Positions 25,229 through 34,713 of a DNA stretch of 64,000 nucleotides are shown one piece after another; the first letter of the stretch is position 1, and every line of letters starts with the position of its first letter. Source of the DNA: JAOUEA01 sp963821925. Its GTDB lineage: Bacteria; Actinomycetota; UBA4738; HRBIN12. Location of the stretch: positions 434,001 through 498,000 of the forward strand of contig CAWGFO010000001.1 of NCBI GenBank assembly GCA_963821925.1, in the 5' to 3' direction. Made by a program: the position numbers and the translations under genes. Under the pieces are notes generated by a model, which did not search any database, had not been told where the DNA came from, and saw only the letters and a list, made by a program, of their open reading frames with translations.

Positions 25229-25289
25229 CGGACGCTTCGGCGTCCGACGCGCCCGGGGGACCTCTCGCTCGCGAGGGGTCCTTTCGTTT
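25229..25289 (+). ncRNA. Structured leader of aceA with UUCG hairpin and terminator-like hairpin
   Basis: Two hairpins lie between the promoter and aceA. The first (25229-25246) is CGGACGC-TTCG-GCGTCCG, an extra-stable UUCG tetraloop. The second (25258-25289) pairs GGACCTCTCGC with GCGAGGGGTCC and is followed by TTTCGTTT, as in an intrinsic terminator. Together with the upstream TTGACA this could define a short RNA of about 110 nt or an attenuator that controls aceA. No known riboswitch class is recognised. Confidence 0.5.
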
Positions 25290-25359
25290 CCGGCGGCCGA
25301 TGTGCCGCGGAGGATGACGAGCAGGCACACACGACGGAGGACCCAAGGGGGCGGCGACG

Positions 25360-26658
<1,299 letters not shown>

Positions 26659-26710
26659 GCCCGTCGGCCGCTAGCCTGGGAGGGAGCGATCCCTCGGAGG
26701 TGGTGACGGC

Positions 26711-27253
26711 ATGACCGGACGGTTGGACGGTCGCACGGTGGTGGTCCTCCTCGGCGACGGATTCGAGGACCTCGAGTTCTGGGTGCCGGTGATGCGGCTG
26801 CGGGAGGAAGGCGCCGTGGTGACGGTCGCGGGCCTGCAGCCGAAGACCCCCGTGACGGGTAAGAACGGCCTGGTGACGGAAGCCGACGTCGCGATCGACG
26901 ACGTCGACGCCGAAACGCTCGACGCCGTGCTCGTGCCGGGCGGCTGGGCACCCGACAAGCTGCGGCGGTACCCGTCGGTGACGTCGCTCGTGAAGCGGAT
27001 GCACGACCGCGGCGCGATCGTCGGGATGATCTGCCATGCAGGGCTCGTCGGCATCTCGGCCGGCATCGTCTCCGGGGGACGCGCCACCGGCAGCCTCGGG
27101 ATCAAGGACGATCTCGTGAACGCGGGCGCGACGTGGGTCGACGAACCCGCCTTCCGCGACGGCCCGATCGTGTGGGGCCGGGTCGTGGAGGACATCCCCG
27201 ACTTCTGCCGAGAGCTGGTCGCGGCGATCGAGTCGGCCCCCCGGGCGGGCTGA
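26711..27253 (+). CDS. DJ-1/PfpI family protein (type 1 glutamine amidotransferase-like)
   Basis: A 180-residue single-domain protein with the DJ-1/PfpI fold. The nucleophile elbow is IVGMICHAG with cysteine followed by His, and an acid comes from GDGFEDLEFW near the N-terminus. PfpI-type members are reported as stress proteins, proteases or deglycases; the exact reaction here is unclear. A GGAGGTGG Shine-Dalgarno lies upstream of the ATG at 26711, and a TAGCCT hexamer is further upstream. Monocistronic by spacing. Confidence 0.9.
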   Translation: MTGRLDGRTVVVLLGDGFEDLEFWVPVMRLREEGAVVTVAGLQPKTPVTGKNGLVTEADVAIDDVDAETLDAVLVPGGWAPDKLRRYPSVTSLVKRMHDRGAIVGMICHAGLVGISAGIVSGGRATGSLGIKDDLVNAGATWVDEPAFRDGPIVWGRVVEDIPDFCRELVAAIESAPRAG

Positions 27254-27329
27254 GGTCGGCAACGGAATCCATCTCCCGCTCGCGGGGGATGTGCGGGATG
27301 GCACGCCTCCGTGCGACGGGCGTGTTCGG

Positions 27330-27335
27330 TAGGCT
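27330..27335 (+). promoter_or_regulatory. -10 element (TAGGCT) for a leaderless proline dehydrogenase mRNA
   Basis: TAGGCT ends eight bases before the ATG at 27344, placing the transcription start on or next to the start codon. No Shine-Dalgarno is present. Confidence 0.5.
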
Positions 27336-27343
27336 CGACGCGT

Positions 27344-28264
27344 ATGCAGCCGCTCCGCGACACGATCCTCTGGGCCTCCGGGAACGCCACGCTGCGCACC
27401 CAGCTCCCGCGCCTGTGGTTCGTGCGGAAGACCGTCGAGAAGTTCATGCCGGGCCCCGAGGCCGACGACGCGCTCGCGGCCGCCCAGCGGCTCGGCGCCG
27501 ACGGCCTCCCGACCACGTTCACCGTGCTCGGTGAGAACGTCACCGACCTGAGCCAGGCCACCGCCGCGACCGCCGAGTACCTGCGGCTGCTCGACCGGAT
27601 CGCGGAGCTGGGCGTCGACAGCGAGGTCTCGGTCAAGCTCACCCAGCTCGGCTTCGACCTGGATCCCGAGCACACCGCCATGCAGGTCACGCGGCTCGCG
27701 GAACGCTCGAAGGCGCTCGGCAGGACCGTGTGGATCGACATCGAGTCCACCGGCTACGTCGACGGCACCCTGGATCTGTACGAGGGCCTCCTGAAGGACG
27801 GGCACGACGTCGGCCTCTGCATCCAGGCGTACCTGAAGCGGACGTGGGACGACATCCAGCGGCTGTTGCCGCACCGCCCCTCGATCCGCCTCGTCAAGGG
27901 CGCCTACAAGGAATCACCCGAGCTCGTGTTCGGCGACAAGCGGCTGATCGACGAGGCGTACCTGCGACTGGCGACGCACCTCGTGAACGACCCCGAGGGA
28001 CGGGTCCGGCGCACGGTGCTGGGCACGCACGACACCGAGCTCGTCGACCGGATCGAACGCGCGCTGGGCGACGGCGCGAGGGATCGCTTCGAGCTCGCGA
28101 TGCTCTACGGGATCCGATCCGACGATCAGCTCCGCTACGCCCGCGACGGCTACACGATCCGCACCCTGATCTCCTACGGCGACTACTGGTACCCGTGGTT
28201 CATGCGGCGGATCGCCGAGAAGCCGGTCACGAACAGCCTCCTGGCCCTTCGGAACCTCGTATGA
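27344..28264 (+). CDS. Proline dehydrogenase
   Basis: A 306-residue monofunctional FAD-dependent proline dehydrogenase, the length of the Thermus enzyme. It oxidises proline to pyrroline-5-carboxylate at the membrane face. Conserved parts are SVKLTQLGFDLD, WIDIESTGYVDGTLDLY, CIQAYLKRT, RLVKGAYKE, THD and the C-terminal YGDYWYPWFMRRIAEKP with substrate-binding arginines. The ATG at 27344 was chosen over an upstream in-frame ATG because of the -10 hexamer directly before it. It overlaps the next gene by ATGA. A P5C dehydrogenase is not nearby. Confidence 0.95.
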   Translation: MQPLRDTILWASGNATLRTQLPRLWFVRKTVEKFMPGPEADDALAAAQRLGADGLPTTFTVLGENVTDLSQATAATAEYLRLLDRIAELGVDSEVSVKLTQLGFDLDPEHTAMQVTRLAERSKALGRTVWIDIESTGYVDGTLDLYEGLLKDGHDVGLCIQAYLKRTWDDIQRLLPHRPSIRLVKGAYKESPELVFGDKRLIDEAYLRLATHLVNDPEGRVRRTVLGTHDTELVDRIERALGDGARDRFELAMLYGIRSDDQLRYARDGYTIRTLISYGDYWYPWFMRRIAEKPVTNSLLALRNLV

Positions 28265-29124
28265 CGCGCCTCCACGGGGCGATCGCCGCGTCGGTCACGC
28301 CCCTGAAGGATGGCGGCCGAACGCTCGACACGATGGCGTTCGCGCCGCTCACGGCGTTCCTGGCGGAGGGCGGCGTCGACGGCGTGCTCGCGTGCGGCAC
28401 GACCGGGGAAGGCGTGCTGCTGAGCGTCGCGGAACGCCGGACCGCCACGGAGCTGTTCCTCGACAACCGGCCCGATGGGTTCCAGGTCGCGGTGCACGCC
28501 GGCGCGCAGACGACGGCGGACACGGTGGCCCTGGCCGCGCACGCGGTCGATGTCGGCGTCGACGCCGTCGCGGTGATCGCGCCGCCGTACTTCCCGCTGG
28601 ATGACGAGGAGCTGCTCCGGCACCTGCGGAGCGCGGCGAACGCCGCCGACCCGCTCGCGTTCTACGTGTACGCATTCACCGGACGGAGCGGGTACGCGAT
28701 CCCACCCTCGGTGGTGGAACGTCTGCGGGCCGAGGCGCCGAACGTCGTGGGCATGAAGGTCTCGGATTCGCCGTTCGAGGCGGTGCGCCCGTACCTGGGG
28801 CTCGGTCTCGACGTGTTCATCGGATCGGAACCACTTGCGCTCGAGGGCATGGCGGCCGGAGCGGTCGGGTGCGTGAGCGGACTCGCGGCGGCGTTCCCCG
28901 AGATCACCGCCGCGCTCGTGCACGACCGGAGCGATGAGGCCCACCGGCAGGTGGGGACGCTGCGGGAGCGCCTCGTGGGGATCCCCTTCCACGCGGCGCT
29001 GAAAGAGGTGCTCGTCGTGCGCGACGTGCTGCTCCGCGCCGAGGTGCGTCCGCCCCTGCGTGGCCTCACGGATGACGAACGCGTGAAGGTGCTGGCGCTC
29101 GCGGCCGAGCTCGGGGCCGTCTGA
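28261..29124 (+). CDS. DapA/NAL family lyase (dihydrodipicolinate synthase-like)
   Basis: A 287-residue class I aldolase of the DHDPS/N-acetylneuraminate lyase family. GTTGEG binds the pyruvate carboxylate, the tyrosine is in FYVYAFTGRSG and the Schiff-base lysine is in VVGMKVSDS. It overlaps proline dehydrogenase by ATGA. This pairing suggests amino-acid catabolism, for instance a hydroxyproline or keto-acid lyase, rather than lysine synthesis, but that is inference; a true DapA role cannot be excluded. Confidence 0.88.
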   Translation: MTRLHGAIAASVTPLKDGGRTLDTMAFAPLTAFLAEGGVDGVLACGTTGEGVLLSVAERRTATELFLDNRPDGFQVAVHAGAQTTADTVALAAHAVDVGVDAVAVIAPPYFPLDDEELLRHLRSAANAADPLAFYVYAFTGRSGYAIPPSVVERLRAEAPNVVGMKVSDSPFEAVRPYLGLGLDVFIGSEPLALEGMAAGAVGCVSGLAAAFPEITAALVHDRSDEAHRQVGTLRERLVGIPFHAALKEVLVVRDVLLRAEVRPPLRGLTDDERVKVLALAAELGAV

Positions 29125-29134
29125 CCGCCTCGAC

Positions 29135-29164
29135 TTGACGCCGCGCGCGGCAGCGGCCTACCCT
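29135..29164 (+). promoter_or_regulatory. Promoter of the sulfur-assimilation operon leader
   Basis: TTGACG (29135-29140), an 18-bp spacer and TACCCT (29159-29164) fit a housekeeping promoter. A transcript would carry a leader of about 265 nt before the sulfite reductase ATG. Confidence 0.6.
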
Positions 29165-29254
29165 TCGCACCTGCAAATCCCACCTCCACGGTGGAGATTC
29201 GCCGATCCGGGGCGCGAACGCTCCGGCGACACGTTCGAGTAGGGGTACCGGACG

Positions 29255-29341
29255 ATGATCCGTACACGCACGGCCGGCGAAGTGGGCGCGATGATCCCCT
29301 CGCGTCTGTGTGCCATCGCCCCGCTCGGCGTGCGGCCCTAG
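29255..29341 (+). CDS. Putative 28-residue leader peptide upstream of sulfite reductase
   Basis: The ORF runs ATG at 29255 to TAG at 29341 and ends in SRLCAIAPLGVRP; an internal ATG at 29291 gives a 16-residue form. It has a cysteine late in the peptide. From general knowledge, short cysteine-containing leader peptides upstream of sulfur genes are known in actinobacteria and act as attenuators. It is 94 bases upstream of the sulfite reductase start and followed by possible alternative hairpins at 29369-29400. The rest of 29125-29435 shows no other gene. Confidence 0.45.
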   Translation: MIRTRTAGEVGAMIPSRLCAIAPLGVRP

Positions 29342-29368
29342 CCCCCACCCATCCCCCTCTCGGCCCGC

Positions 29369-29400
29369 CGCACGACCCGCGCGACGAGCCTCGTCGTGCG
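29369..29400 (+). promoter_or_regulatory. Alternative hairpins in the sulfite reductase leader, candidate attenuator
   Basis: CGCACGAC (29369-29376) can pair with GTCGTGCG (29393-29400). Within the same stretch CGACGAG (29382-29388) can pair with CTCGTCG (29390-29396). The two cannot both form fully, as in attenuators. No T-run is next to either hairpin. Confidence 0.4.
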
Positions 29401-29435
29401 TTCCCGTTCCCTTCCAACGTGAGGACCGTTCGACG

Positions 29436-31154
29436 ATGAGCGACATCACCGTTCCCCGCACCGCCACCCCGCGCCGCCGCGGCGAGGGGCAGTGGGGCCT
29501 GGGCTACCGCGAGCCGCTCAACCCGGCCGAACAGATCAAGAAGGAAGACGACGGGCTGAACGTCCGCGACCGCGTCGAGCGGATCTTCGCGCCCGGTGGG
29601 TTCCGCTCGATCGGCAAGCAGGACCTGCGCAACCGCCTCCGGTGGTGGGGCCTCTACACGCAGCGCGCCCAGGGCGTGCCCGGCGAGCGCACCGGGAGCG
29701 CCGAGCCCGAGGAGCTCGAGGACGAGTTCTTCATGCTGCGGATCCGGATCGACGGTGGACGGATGACCGCCGACCAGCTCCGCGCGATCGCGTGGGTGAG
29801 CGAGCGGTTCGGGCGCGACGTCGCCGACGTCACCGACCGACAGAACGTGCAGCTCCACTGGATCCGGATCGAGGACATGCCCGCGATCTGGGAACGGATC
29901 GAGGCCGTCGGGCTCACGACGCAGGAGGCCTGCGGTGACACCCCGCGCGTGATCCTGGGGTGCCCGCTTGCCGGCGTCACCGGCGACGAACTGCTGGATG
30001 CGACCCCCGCGATCCGGGCCGTGGCCGAGCGCTACGTCGGTGACCCCGCGTTCTCGAACCTGCCGCGCAAGTTCAAGACCTCGATCAGCGGCTGCCGCGC
30101 GGGTTGCACGAACCACGAGATCAACGACGTGTCGTTCGTGGGGGTGTTGCATCCCGAGCTCGGTCCCGGTTACGACCTGCAGGTCGGTGGCGGCCTCTCG
30201 ACGAACCCGATGTTCGCGCAGCGGCTCGGCGCATTCGTCGAGCCCGAACGCGTGGCCGAGGTGTGGGCGAGCGTCGCGACGCTCTTCCGCGAGTACGGCT
30301 ACCGGCGGTCGCGGAACCACGCCCGGCTCAAGTTCCTCGTGAAGGACTGGGGCGCCGCCAGGCTCCGCGAGGTCCTGGAGCGAGGGTTCCTCGAGGCGCC
30401 GCTGCCCGACGGGCCCGCGCCGGGCACCCTGCCGATCGCGCTTCGCGACCATGTCGGCGTGCGGCCGCAGCACGACGGGCGGGTCTCGGTGGGCTTCGCG
30501 GCGCGCGCCGGGCGGATCGCCGGGCACCAGCTGCGGCTCGTCGCCGACCTCGCGGACCGGTTCGGCGACGGCCGTATTGCGCTCACGGCCCAGCAGAAGC
30601 TGGTGATCCCGGGTGTGGACGTCGCCTTCGTGGACGACCTCGTCGGGGAGCTCGACGCGCTCGACCTGCCTGCCCGCCCGAGCGCGTTCCGCAAGGGGAC
30701 GATGGCCTGCACCGGCATCGAGTTCTGCAAGCTCGCGATCGGCGAGACGAAGGGGCGCGCGCAGTGGCTGTACGCCGAGCTCGAGGAGCGCCTCCCCGGG
30801 TTCGACGAGGACCTGCGGATCCACGTGAACGGCTGCCCGAACTCGTGCGCGCGGTTCCAGGTCGCCGACATCGGGCTGATGGCCGCCCTGCAGCCTCGGC
30901 CCGACGGCTCGAAGTCCGACGCGTTCCTCGTGCACCTGGGGGGCACGATGGGCGAAGGTGCCGCGTTCGGCCGCAAGGTCAAGGGCGTGAAGATCTACGC
31001 CGAGGACGCGGCCGACTACCTGGAGCTGCTGCTCCGCCGGTACCTCCGTGCCAAACAGGGTGGCGACACGTTCACCTCGTTCGTCGGGCGACTCGACGCG
31101 GACGAGCTGGCACGGTTCGCGGCGCCACCGATCGCCCACGGGGAGCTGCGATGA
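29436..31154 (+). CDS. sir: Ferredoxin-dependent assimilatory sulfite (or nitrite) reductase
   Basis: A 572-residue siroheme and [4Fe-4S] enzyme for six-electron reduction of sulfite to sulfide. Two ferredoxin-like half domains (GLYTQRAQGVPGE, VTDRQNVQLHWI) are followed by siroheme-binding regions (SISGCRAGCTNHEINDVSF) and the cluster ligands CTGIEFC plus CPNSC. Nitrite reductases of the same family look alike. Sulfite is preferred here because APS reductase and siroheme enzymes follow in overlapping genes. ATG at 29436. It ends in an ATGA overlap with a small zinc-ribbon gene. Confidence 0.93.
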   Translation: MSDITVPRTATPRRRGEGQWGLGYREPLNPAEQIKKEDDGLNVRDRVERIFAPGGFRSIGKQDLRNRLRWWGLYTQRAQGVPGERTGSAEPEELEDEFFMLRIRIDGGRMTADQLRAIAWVSERFGRDVADVTDRQNVQLHWIRIEDMPAIWERIEAVGLTTQEACGDTPRVILGCPLAGVTGDELLDATPAIRAVAERYVGDPAFSNLPRKFKTSISGCRAGCTNHEINDVSFVGVLHPELGPGYDLQVGGGLSTNPMFAQRLGAFVEPERVAEVWASVATLFREYGYRRSRNHARLKFLVKDWGAARLREVLERGFLEAPLPDGPAPGTLPIALRDHVGVRPQHDGRVSVGFAARAGRIAGHQLRLVADLADRFGDGRIALTAQQKLVIPGVDVAFVDDLVGELDALDLPARPSAFRKGTMACTGIEFCKLAIGETKGRAQWLYAELEERLPGFDEDLRIHVNGCPNSCARFQVADIGLMAALQPRPDGSKSDAFLVHLGGTMGEGAAFGRKVKGVKIYAEDAADYLELLLRRYLRAKQGGDTFTSFVGRLDADELARFAAPPIAHGELR

Positions 31155-31294
31155 GCAGCGCGCGCGCCGTCCCGTTCTACTGCCCGTTCTGCGGCGAGCA
31201 GGACCTGCGTCCCGCCGACCCCGCCGGCTGGCGCTGCGGATCGTGCGACCGCACGTTCGAACTCTCGATCACGTCGCTGGGAGGTGAGCGTTGA
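31151..31294 (+). CDS. Small zinc-ribbon protein of the sulfur operon
   Basis: A 47-residue protein consisting almost entirely of a zinc ribbon: CPFCGEQ, then CGSCDRTFEL, giving two CxxC knuckles about 20 residues apart. It overlaps the sulfite reductase gene by ATGA and the APS reductase gene by TGATG, so it is translated with them. Small proteins at this place exist in other actinobacterial sulfur operons from memory, with unknown role; an electron-transfer or chaperone role for the reductase is possible. Confidence 0.8.
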   Translation: MSSARAVPFYCPFCGEQDLRPADPAGWRCGSCDRTFELSITSLGGER

Positions 31295-32112
31295 TGGCCG
31301 ACGCCGACCCGCACGCGCCGTGGCACGAGCCCGCGGTCCCCGTCCTCGAGGAGGAGGCCGCCTGGGTGCACGAGGCCGCCGAACGGTTCGAGCACGCGCG
31401 CGGCGAGCACATCCTCGCGTGGGCGCTCGACCGGTTCCACCCGCGGATGGCGATCAGCGCGGCCGGCGGCGTCGACGGCATGGTGCTGATCGACATGGCG
31501 TGGCGGATCGATCCGAGCGTCCGCGTGTTCACGCTCGACACGGGACGGCTGCCGCCCGAGACCTACACGCTCTTCGAGGAGGTCCGCGAGCGCTACGGCA
31601 TCTCCGTCGAGTTCGAGTACCCGGACACGGCCGAGGTCGCGACCCTCGTGAACCGCGAAGGCCCGAACCTGATGTACCGCGGCGTCGACCTTCGGCTCGC
31701 GTGCTGCACCGTCCGCAAGGTGGAACCGCTGACGCGGAAGCTCGCGACGCTCGATGCGTGGGTCGCCGGCCTCCGGCGCGAGCAGTGGGCGAGCCGCACG
31801 AACATCGCGAAGGTCGAGTTCGACCGGGACCACGGCGGGATCGTGAAGCTGAACCCCCTCGCGGACTGGACCCTCGACCAGGTGTGGGCGTACGTGCGCG
31901 AGCACGAGGTCCCGTACCACGAGTTGTTCGACCACGGGTACGCGTCGATCGGCTGCGCGCCTTGCACGCGCCCGATCGTGCCCGGCGAGTCGGAGCGCGC
32001 GGGCCGCTGGTGGTGGGAGGAAGACACGGCGAAGGAGTGCGGGATCCACTGCAGCGTCGAGCTCGTCGGGACGAGGTCGGATCGCGAGAAGACCGAGGAA
32101 GGGGTGCGTTGA
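31294..32112 (+). CDS. cysH: Phosphoadenylyl/adenylyl-sulfate reductase (APS reductase type)
   Basis: A 272-residue enzyme that makes sulfite from APS with thioredoxin. The P-loop-like region is ISAAGGVDGMVLIDM. Cluster ligands LACC and CAPC (CC...CxxC) point to the [4Fe-4S] APS reductase type. The catalytic cysteine is in the C-terminal KECGIHC. ATG at 31294 was chosen over the adjoining TTG at 31291; GGGAGGTGAG lies upstream. ATP sulfurylase (cysDN or sat) is not in the window. Overlaps its neighbours by TGATG on both sides. Confidence 0.94.
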   Translation: MADADPHAPWHEPAVPVLEEEAAWVHEAAERFEHARGEHILAWALDRFHPRMAISAAGGVDGMVLIDMAWRIDPSVRVFTLDTGRLPPETYTLFEEVRERYGISVEFEYPDTAEVATLVNREGPNLMYRGVDLRLACCTVRKVEPLTRKLATLDAWVAGLRREQWASRTNIAKVEFDRDHGGIVKLNPLADWTLDQVWAYVREHEVPYHELFDHGYASIGCAPCTRPIVPGESERAGRWWWEEDTAKECGIHCSVELVGTRSDREKTEEGVR

Positions 32113-32762
32113 TGCCGTTCGGCTACCCGGTGATGCTGGAGCTCTCCGGTCGGCACGTCGTGGTGATCGGCGACGATGCCGTGCGCGAGGGCAAGGTCGA
32201 CGGCCTGCTCGCCGCGGGCGCCGACGACGTCCTGGTGGTCGCCGAAGGGCCCGCCGCGCGGCTCGACGAGCTCGGGACGCTCGACGGCGTCGTGGTCGAG
32301 CGCCGCCGCTGGCGGGCCGACGACCTGCGCGGGGGCTTCCTGTGCGTGGCGGCGAGCCGCGATCCCGGCGAACGGGCCGCGATCGCGCGCGAGGCGCGGG
32401 CCCGTCGCGTGCTCGTGAACGTGATGGACGACATCCGGGCCTGTGACTGGGCCGCGCCGGCGCTCGTGCGCCGCGGCGAGCTGGTCCTCGCGATCTCGAC
32501 GGGCGGCGCCGCTCCCGCGCTCGCGAAACGCCTGCGGGAGCAGCTCACCGATACCTTCGGCGAGGAATGGTCGGAGGTGCTCGCGGTCGTCCGCGCGGTG
32601 CGCGAAGAGACGCTGGCGCTCCTGCCGGACTTCGCCACGCGCGCGCGCCGGTGGAGCGAGGCGCTCGACGTCGAGGAAGCGGCGGCGCTGGTCCGGGGCG
32701 GGCGCGCCGACGAGCTGGCCGCTCGACTGCGAGCGCGGCTGCTCGACGGGGTGACCACATGA
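32112..32762 (+). CDS. Precorrin-2 dehydrogenase / sirohydrochlorin ferrochelatase (CysG N-terminal type)
   Basis: A 216-residue Met8/CysG-B type protein. It begins YPVMLELSGRHVVVIGDDAVREGKVDGLLAAGA, an NAD-binding Rossmann start, and contains VNVMDDI and the ISTGGAAPALAKRLRE segment typical of the dehydrogenase/chelatase. It completes siroheme for the reductase encoded upstream. It is separate from the methyltransferase encoded next, not fused as in E. coli CysG. TGATG overlap upstream and ATGA downstream. Confidence 0.93.
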   Translation: MPFGYPVMLELSGRHVVVIGDDAVREGKVDGLLAAGADDVLVVAEGPAARLDELGTLDGVVVERRRWRADDLRGGFLCVAASRDPGERAAIAREARARRVLVNVMDDIRACDWAAPALVRRGELVLAISTGGAAPALAKRLREQLTDTFGEEWSEVLAVVRAVREETLALLPDFATRARRWSEALDVEEAAALVRGGRADELAARLRARLLDGVTT

Positions 32763-33550
32763 CCGCGGGTCGCGTGATCCTGGTGGGCGCCGGACCCGGC
32801 GATCCGAAGCTGATCACCGTTCGAGGAGCCGAGGCGCTCGCCGTGGCCGACGTCGTCGTCTTCGACCGGCTCGCGTCGCCGGCCCTGCTGGACCTCGCCC
32901 CGGCAGCCGCGGAGCGCGTCTACGCGGGCAAGGAGCCGGGGCGGTCGGCCATGACGCAGGCCTCGATCGATGCGCTGCTCGTGGACCGCGCCCGGCGCGG
33001 GGCCACCGTCGTCCGCCTCAAGGGGGGCGACCCGTTCGTCTTCGGGCGAGGCGGCGAGGAGGCGCTGGCCTGCGCTCGTGCCGGCGTCCCGTGCGACGTC
33101 GTGCCCGGGGTGACGAGCGCCGTCGCCGCGCCCGCGCTCGCCGGGATCCCCGTGACCCACCGCGACGTGGCGCGATCGTTCGCGGTCGTGACCGGCTCGA
33201 CCGCGCACGGCGACGGGGTCGACCTCGCCGCCCTCGCGACCGCCACGGATACGCTGGTGGTGCTGATGGCCGCCGGGAAGCTCGCCGAGACGTGCGCGGC
33301 GCTGATCGAAGGCGGACGGAACGCCGATGAGCCCGCCGCGATCGTCCAGTGGGCGGGGACGCCAGAGCAGCGCTCCGTGGTGGGCACGCTGAAGGATCTT
33401 CCCGGCCTCGCCGCAGCCGTCTCGATCGGACCGCCGGCCACGGTCGTCGTGGGCGCGGTGGCGGCGTTGGCCCTGGAGCTGGCGCCCGCGACGCCCGGCC
33501 GGGGCCGCCGCCATCACCCGCTGAGCCGGCGATCGCGTCCCTCACGCTAG
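32759..33550 (+). CDS. cobA: Uroporphyrinogen-III C-methyltransferase
   Basis: A 263-residue SAM-dependent methyltransferase (SUMT) that converts uroporphyrinogen III to precorrin-2 for siroheme. Motifs are VGAGPGDPKLITVRGAEAL, VVFDRL, RLKGGDPFVFGRGGEE, VPGVTSAVAAPALAGIP and MAAGKLAE. Its stop TAG at 33548-33550 also forms the start of a TAGGGT hexamer used as the -10 of the next gene. Last gene of the sulfur/siroheme operon. Confidence 0.95.
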   Translation: MTAGRVILVGAGPGDPKLITVRGAEALAVADVVVFDRLASPALLDLAPAAAERVYAGKEPGRSAMTQASIDALLVDRARRGATVVRLKGGDPFVFGRGGEEALACARAGVPCDVVPGVTSAVAAPALAGIPVTHRDVARSFAVVTGSTAHGDGVDLAALATATDTLVVLMAAGKLAETCAALIEGGRNADEPAAIVQWAGTPEQRSVVGTLKDLPGLAAAVSIGPPATVVVGAVAALALELAPATPGRGRRHHPLSRRSRPSR

Positions 33551-33553
33551 GGT
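33548..33553 (+). promoter_or_regulatory. -10 element (TAGGGT) overlapping the cobA stop codon
   Basis: TAGGGT ends seven bases before the GTG at 33561. It reuses the TAG stop of cobA. A leaderless mRNA is likely. Confidence 0.45.
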
Positions 33554-33560
33554 TGCCGGT

Positions 33561-34649
33561 GTGAGCGAGCCCGTTCCGGTCCCGACCCCCGCCGAGGTCG
33601 CCGAGGTCGAGCGCCTCGAACAGCGCAGCGGGAAAGAGATCCTCAAGGCGATCTGGCCACGCCTGCTGTTCCTCGCGGCCGCGGGGACCGCCCTGTACAT
33701 CCTGTGGCCGAGCCTGATCTCGGTGTTCCGTTCGTGGCCCGAGCTCCTGAAGCTGAACCCCGCGTGGTACCCGGTGATGCTCGCCCTCGAGACCGCGAGC
33801 TTCATGTGCGCGTGGGGGCTGCAACGGGTGGCCCTCCGCACGAACCGATGGTTCGCGGTGGCAACCTCCCAGCTCGGCGGGAACGCCGTGAGCCGGATCG
33901 TCCCGGGCGGCGCGGCCGCGGGCGGCGCGATGCAGTTCAAGATGCTCTCCGACGCCGGGGTCGAGACCGCGACGATCGGGTCCGGACTGACGGTGGCATC
34001 GCTGATCAGCACGGGCGCGCTCTTCGCGCTGCCGATCCTCTCGGTGCCGGCCGCGCTCGCGGGACGCCCGGTGCCCTCCGGGCTCGCGCAGGCGGCTTGG
34101 CTGGGCGGGCTGCTGTTCGTGATCGGGTTCGTCGCCGGGTGGGTGCTCTACCGGCGCGAAGGTGCGCTCCGGATGGTGGGCCGCTGGATCCAGTGGGTCC
34201 GGAACCGTCTGCTGCGCAAGCGCGCGCCGCGCCACGATCTGCCCGACCTCCTCGTGCGCGAGCGCAACGAGATCGGCGACGCCCTCGAGGATTCGTGGTG
34301 GAAGGCCCTGCTCTACGCCTCGGGGAACTGGCTCTTCGACTACCTGGCGCTGCTCGCGGCGCTCGCGGCGGCCGGCGCGAGCCCCCGTCCCACGTTGGTC
34401 CTCCTCGCGTACTCGGCCTCGATGGTCCTGGCGATGATCCCGATCACGCCGGGCGGGCTCGGGTTCGTGGAGGCGGGGCTGACGGGACTGCTCGCGGCGG
34501 CCGGGGTGAACGCGGGTCAGGCGGCGCTCGCCACGTTGACGTACCGGCTGGTCTCGTACTGGCTGCCGCTGCCGCTGGGCGGCGCCGCGATCGTGGCGCA
34601 TCGCCGGCGGTACGCGCGACGCTCGGGGGGAGCGGTCGCTGAAGGTTAG
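33561..34649 (+). CDS. UPF0104/lysylphosphatidylglycerol synthetase-type integral membrane protein
   Basis: A 362-residue polytopic protein with about eight membrane helices. It has the family features GGNAVSRIVPGGAAAGGAMQF near residue 115 and ITPGGLGFVEAGLTGLL near the C-terminus, typical of flippase-like MprF membrane domains (AglD/UPF0104). No soluble aminoacyl-transferase domain is attached, so it may move a lipid or lipid-linked sugar rather than modify it. The GTG start lies seven bases after a -10 hexamer that overlaps the cobA stop. Confidence 0.85.
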   Translation: MSEPVPVPTPAEVAEVERLEQRSGKEILKAIWPRLLFLAAAGTALYILWPSLISVFRSWPELLKLNPAWYPVMLALETASFMCAWGLQRVALRTNRWFAVATSQLGGNAVSRIVPGGAAAGGAMQFKMLSDAGVETATIGSGLTVASLISTGALFALPILSVPAALAGRPVPSGLAQAAWLGGLLFVIGFVAGWVLYRREGALRMVGRWIQWVRNRLLRKRAPRHDLPDLLVRERNEIGDALEDSWWKALLYASGNWLFDYLALLAALAAAGASPRPTLVLLAYSASMVLAMIPITPGGLGFVEAGLTGLLAAAGVNAGQAALATLTYRLVSYWLPLPLGGAAIVAHRRRYARRSGGAVAEG

Positions 34650-34713
34650 GTCGGCAGCGATCCACGGGCCTTGAGGGGCCGAAGGGCTCGATCTTCGGAC
34701 CGGGGAGCGGCTG

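Noticed and set aside
29435..33550. Nitrate assimilation operon instead of sulfate
   Set aside because: The siroheme reductase could be a nitrite reductase, but the APS reductase and siroheme genes in the same operon favour sulfite.
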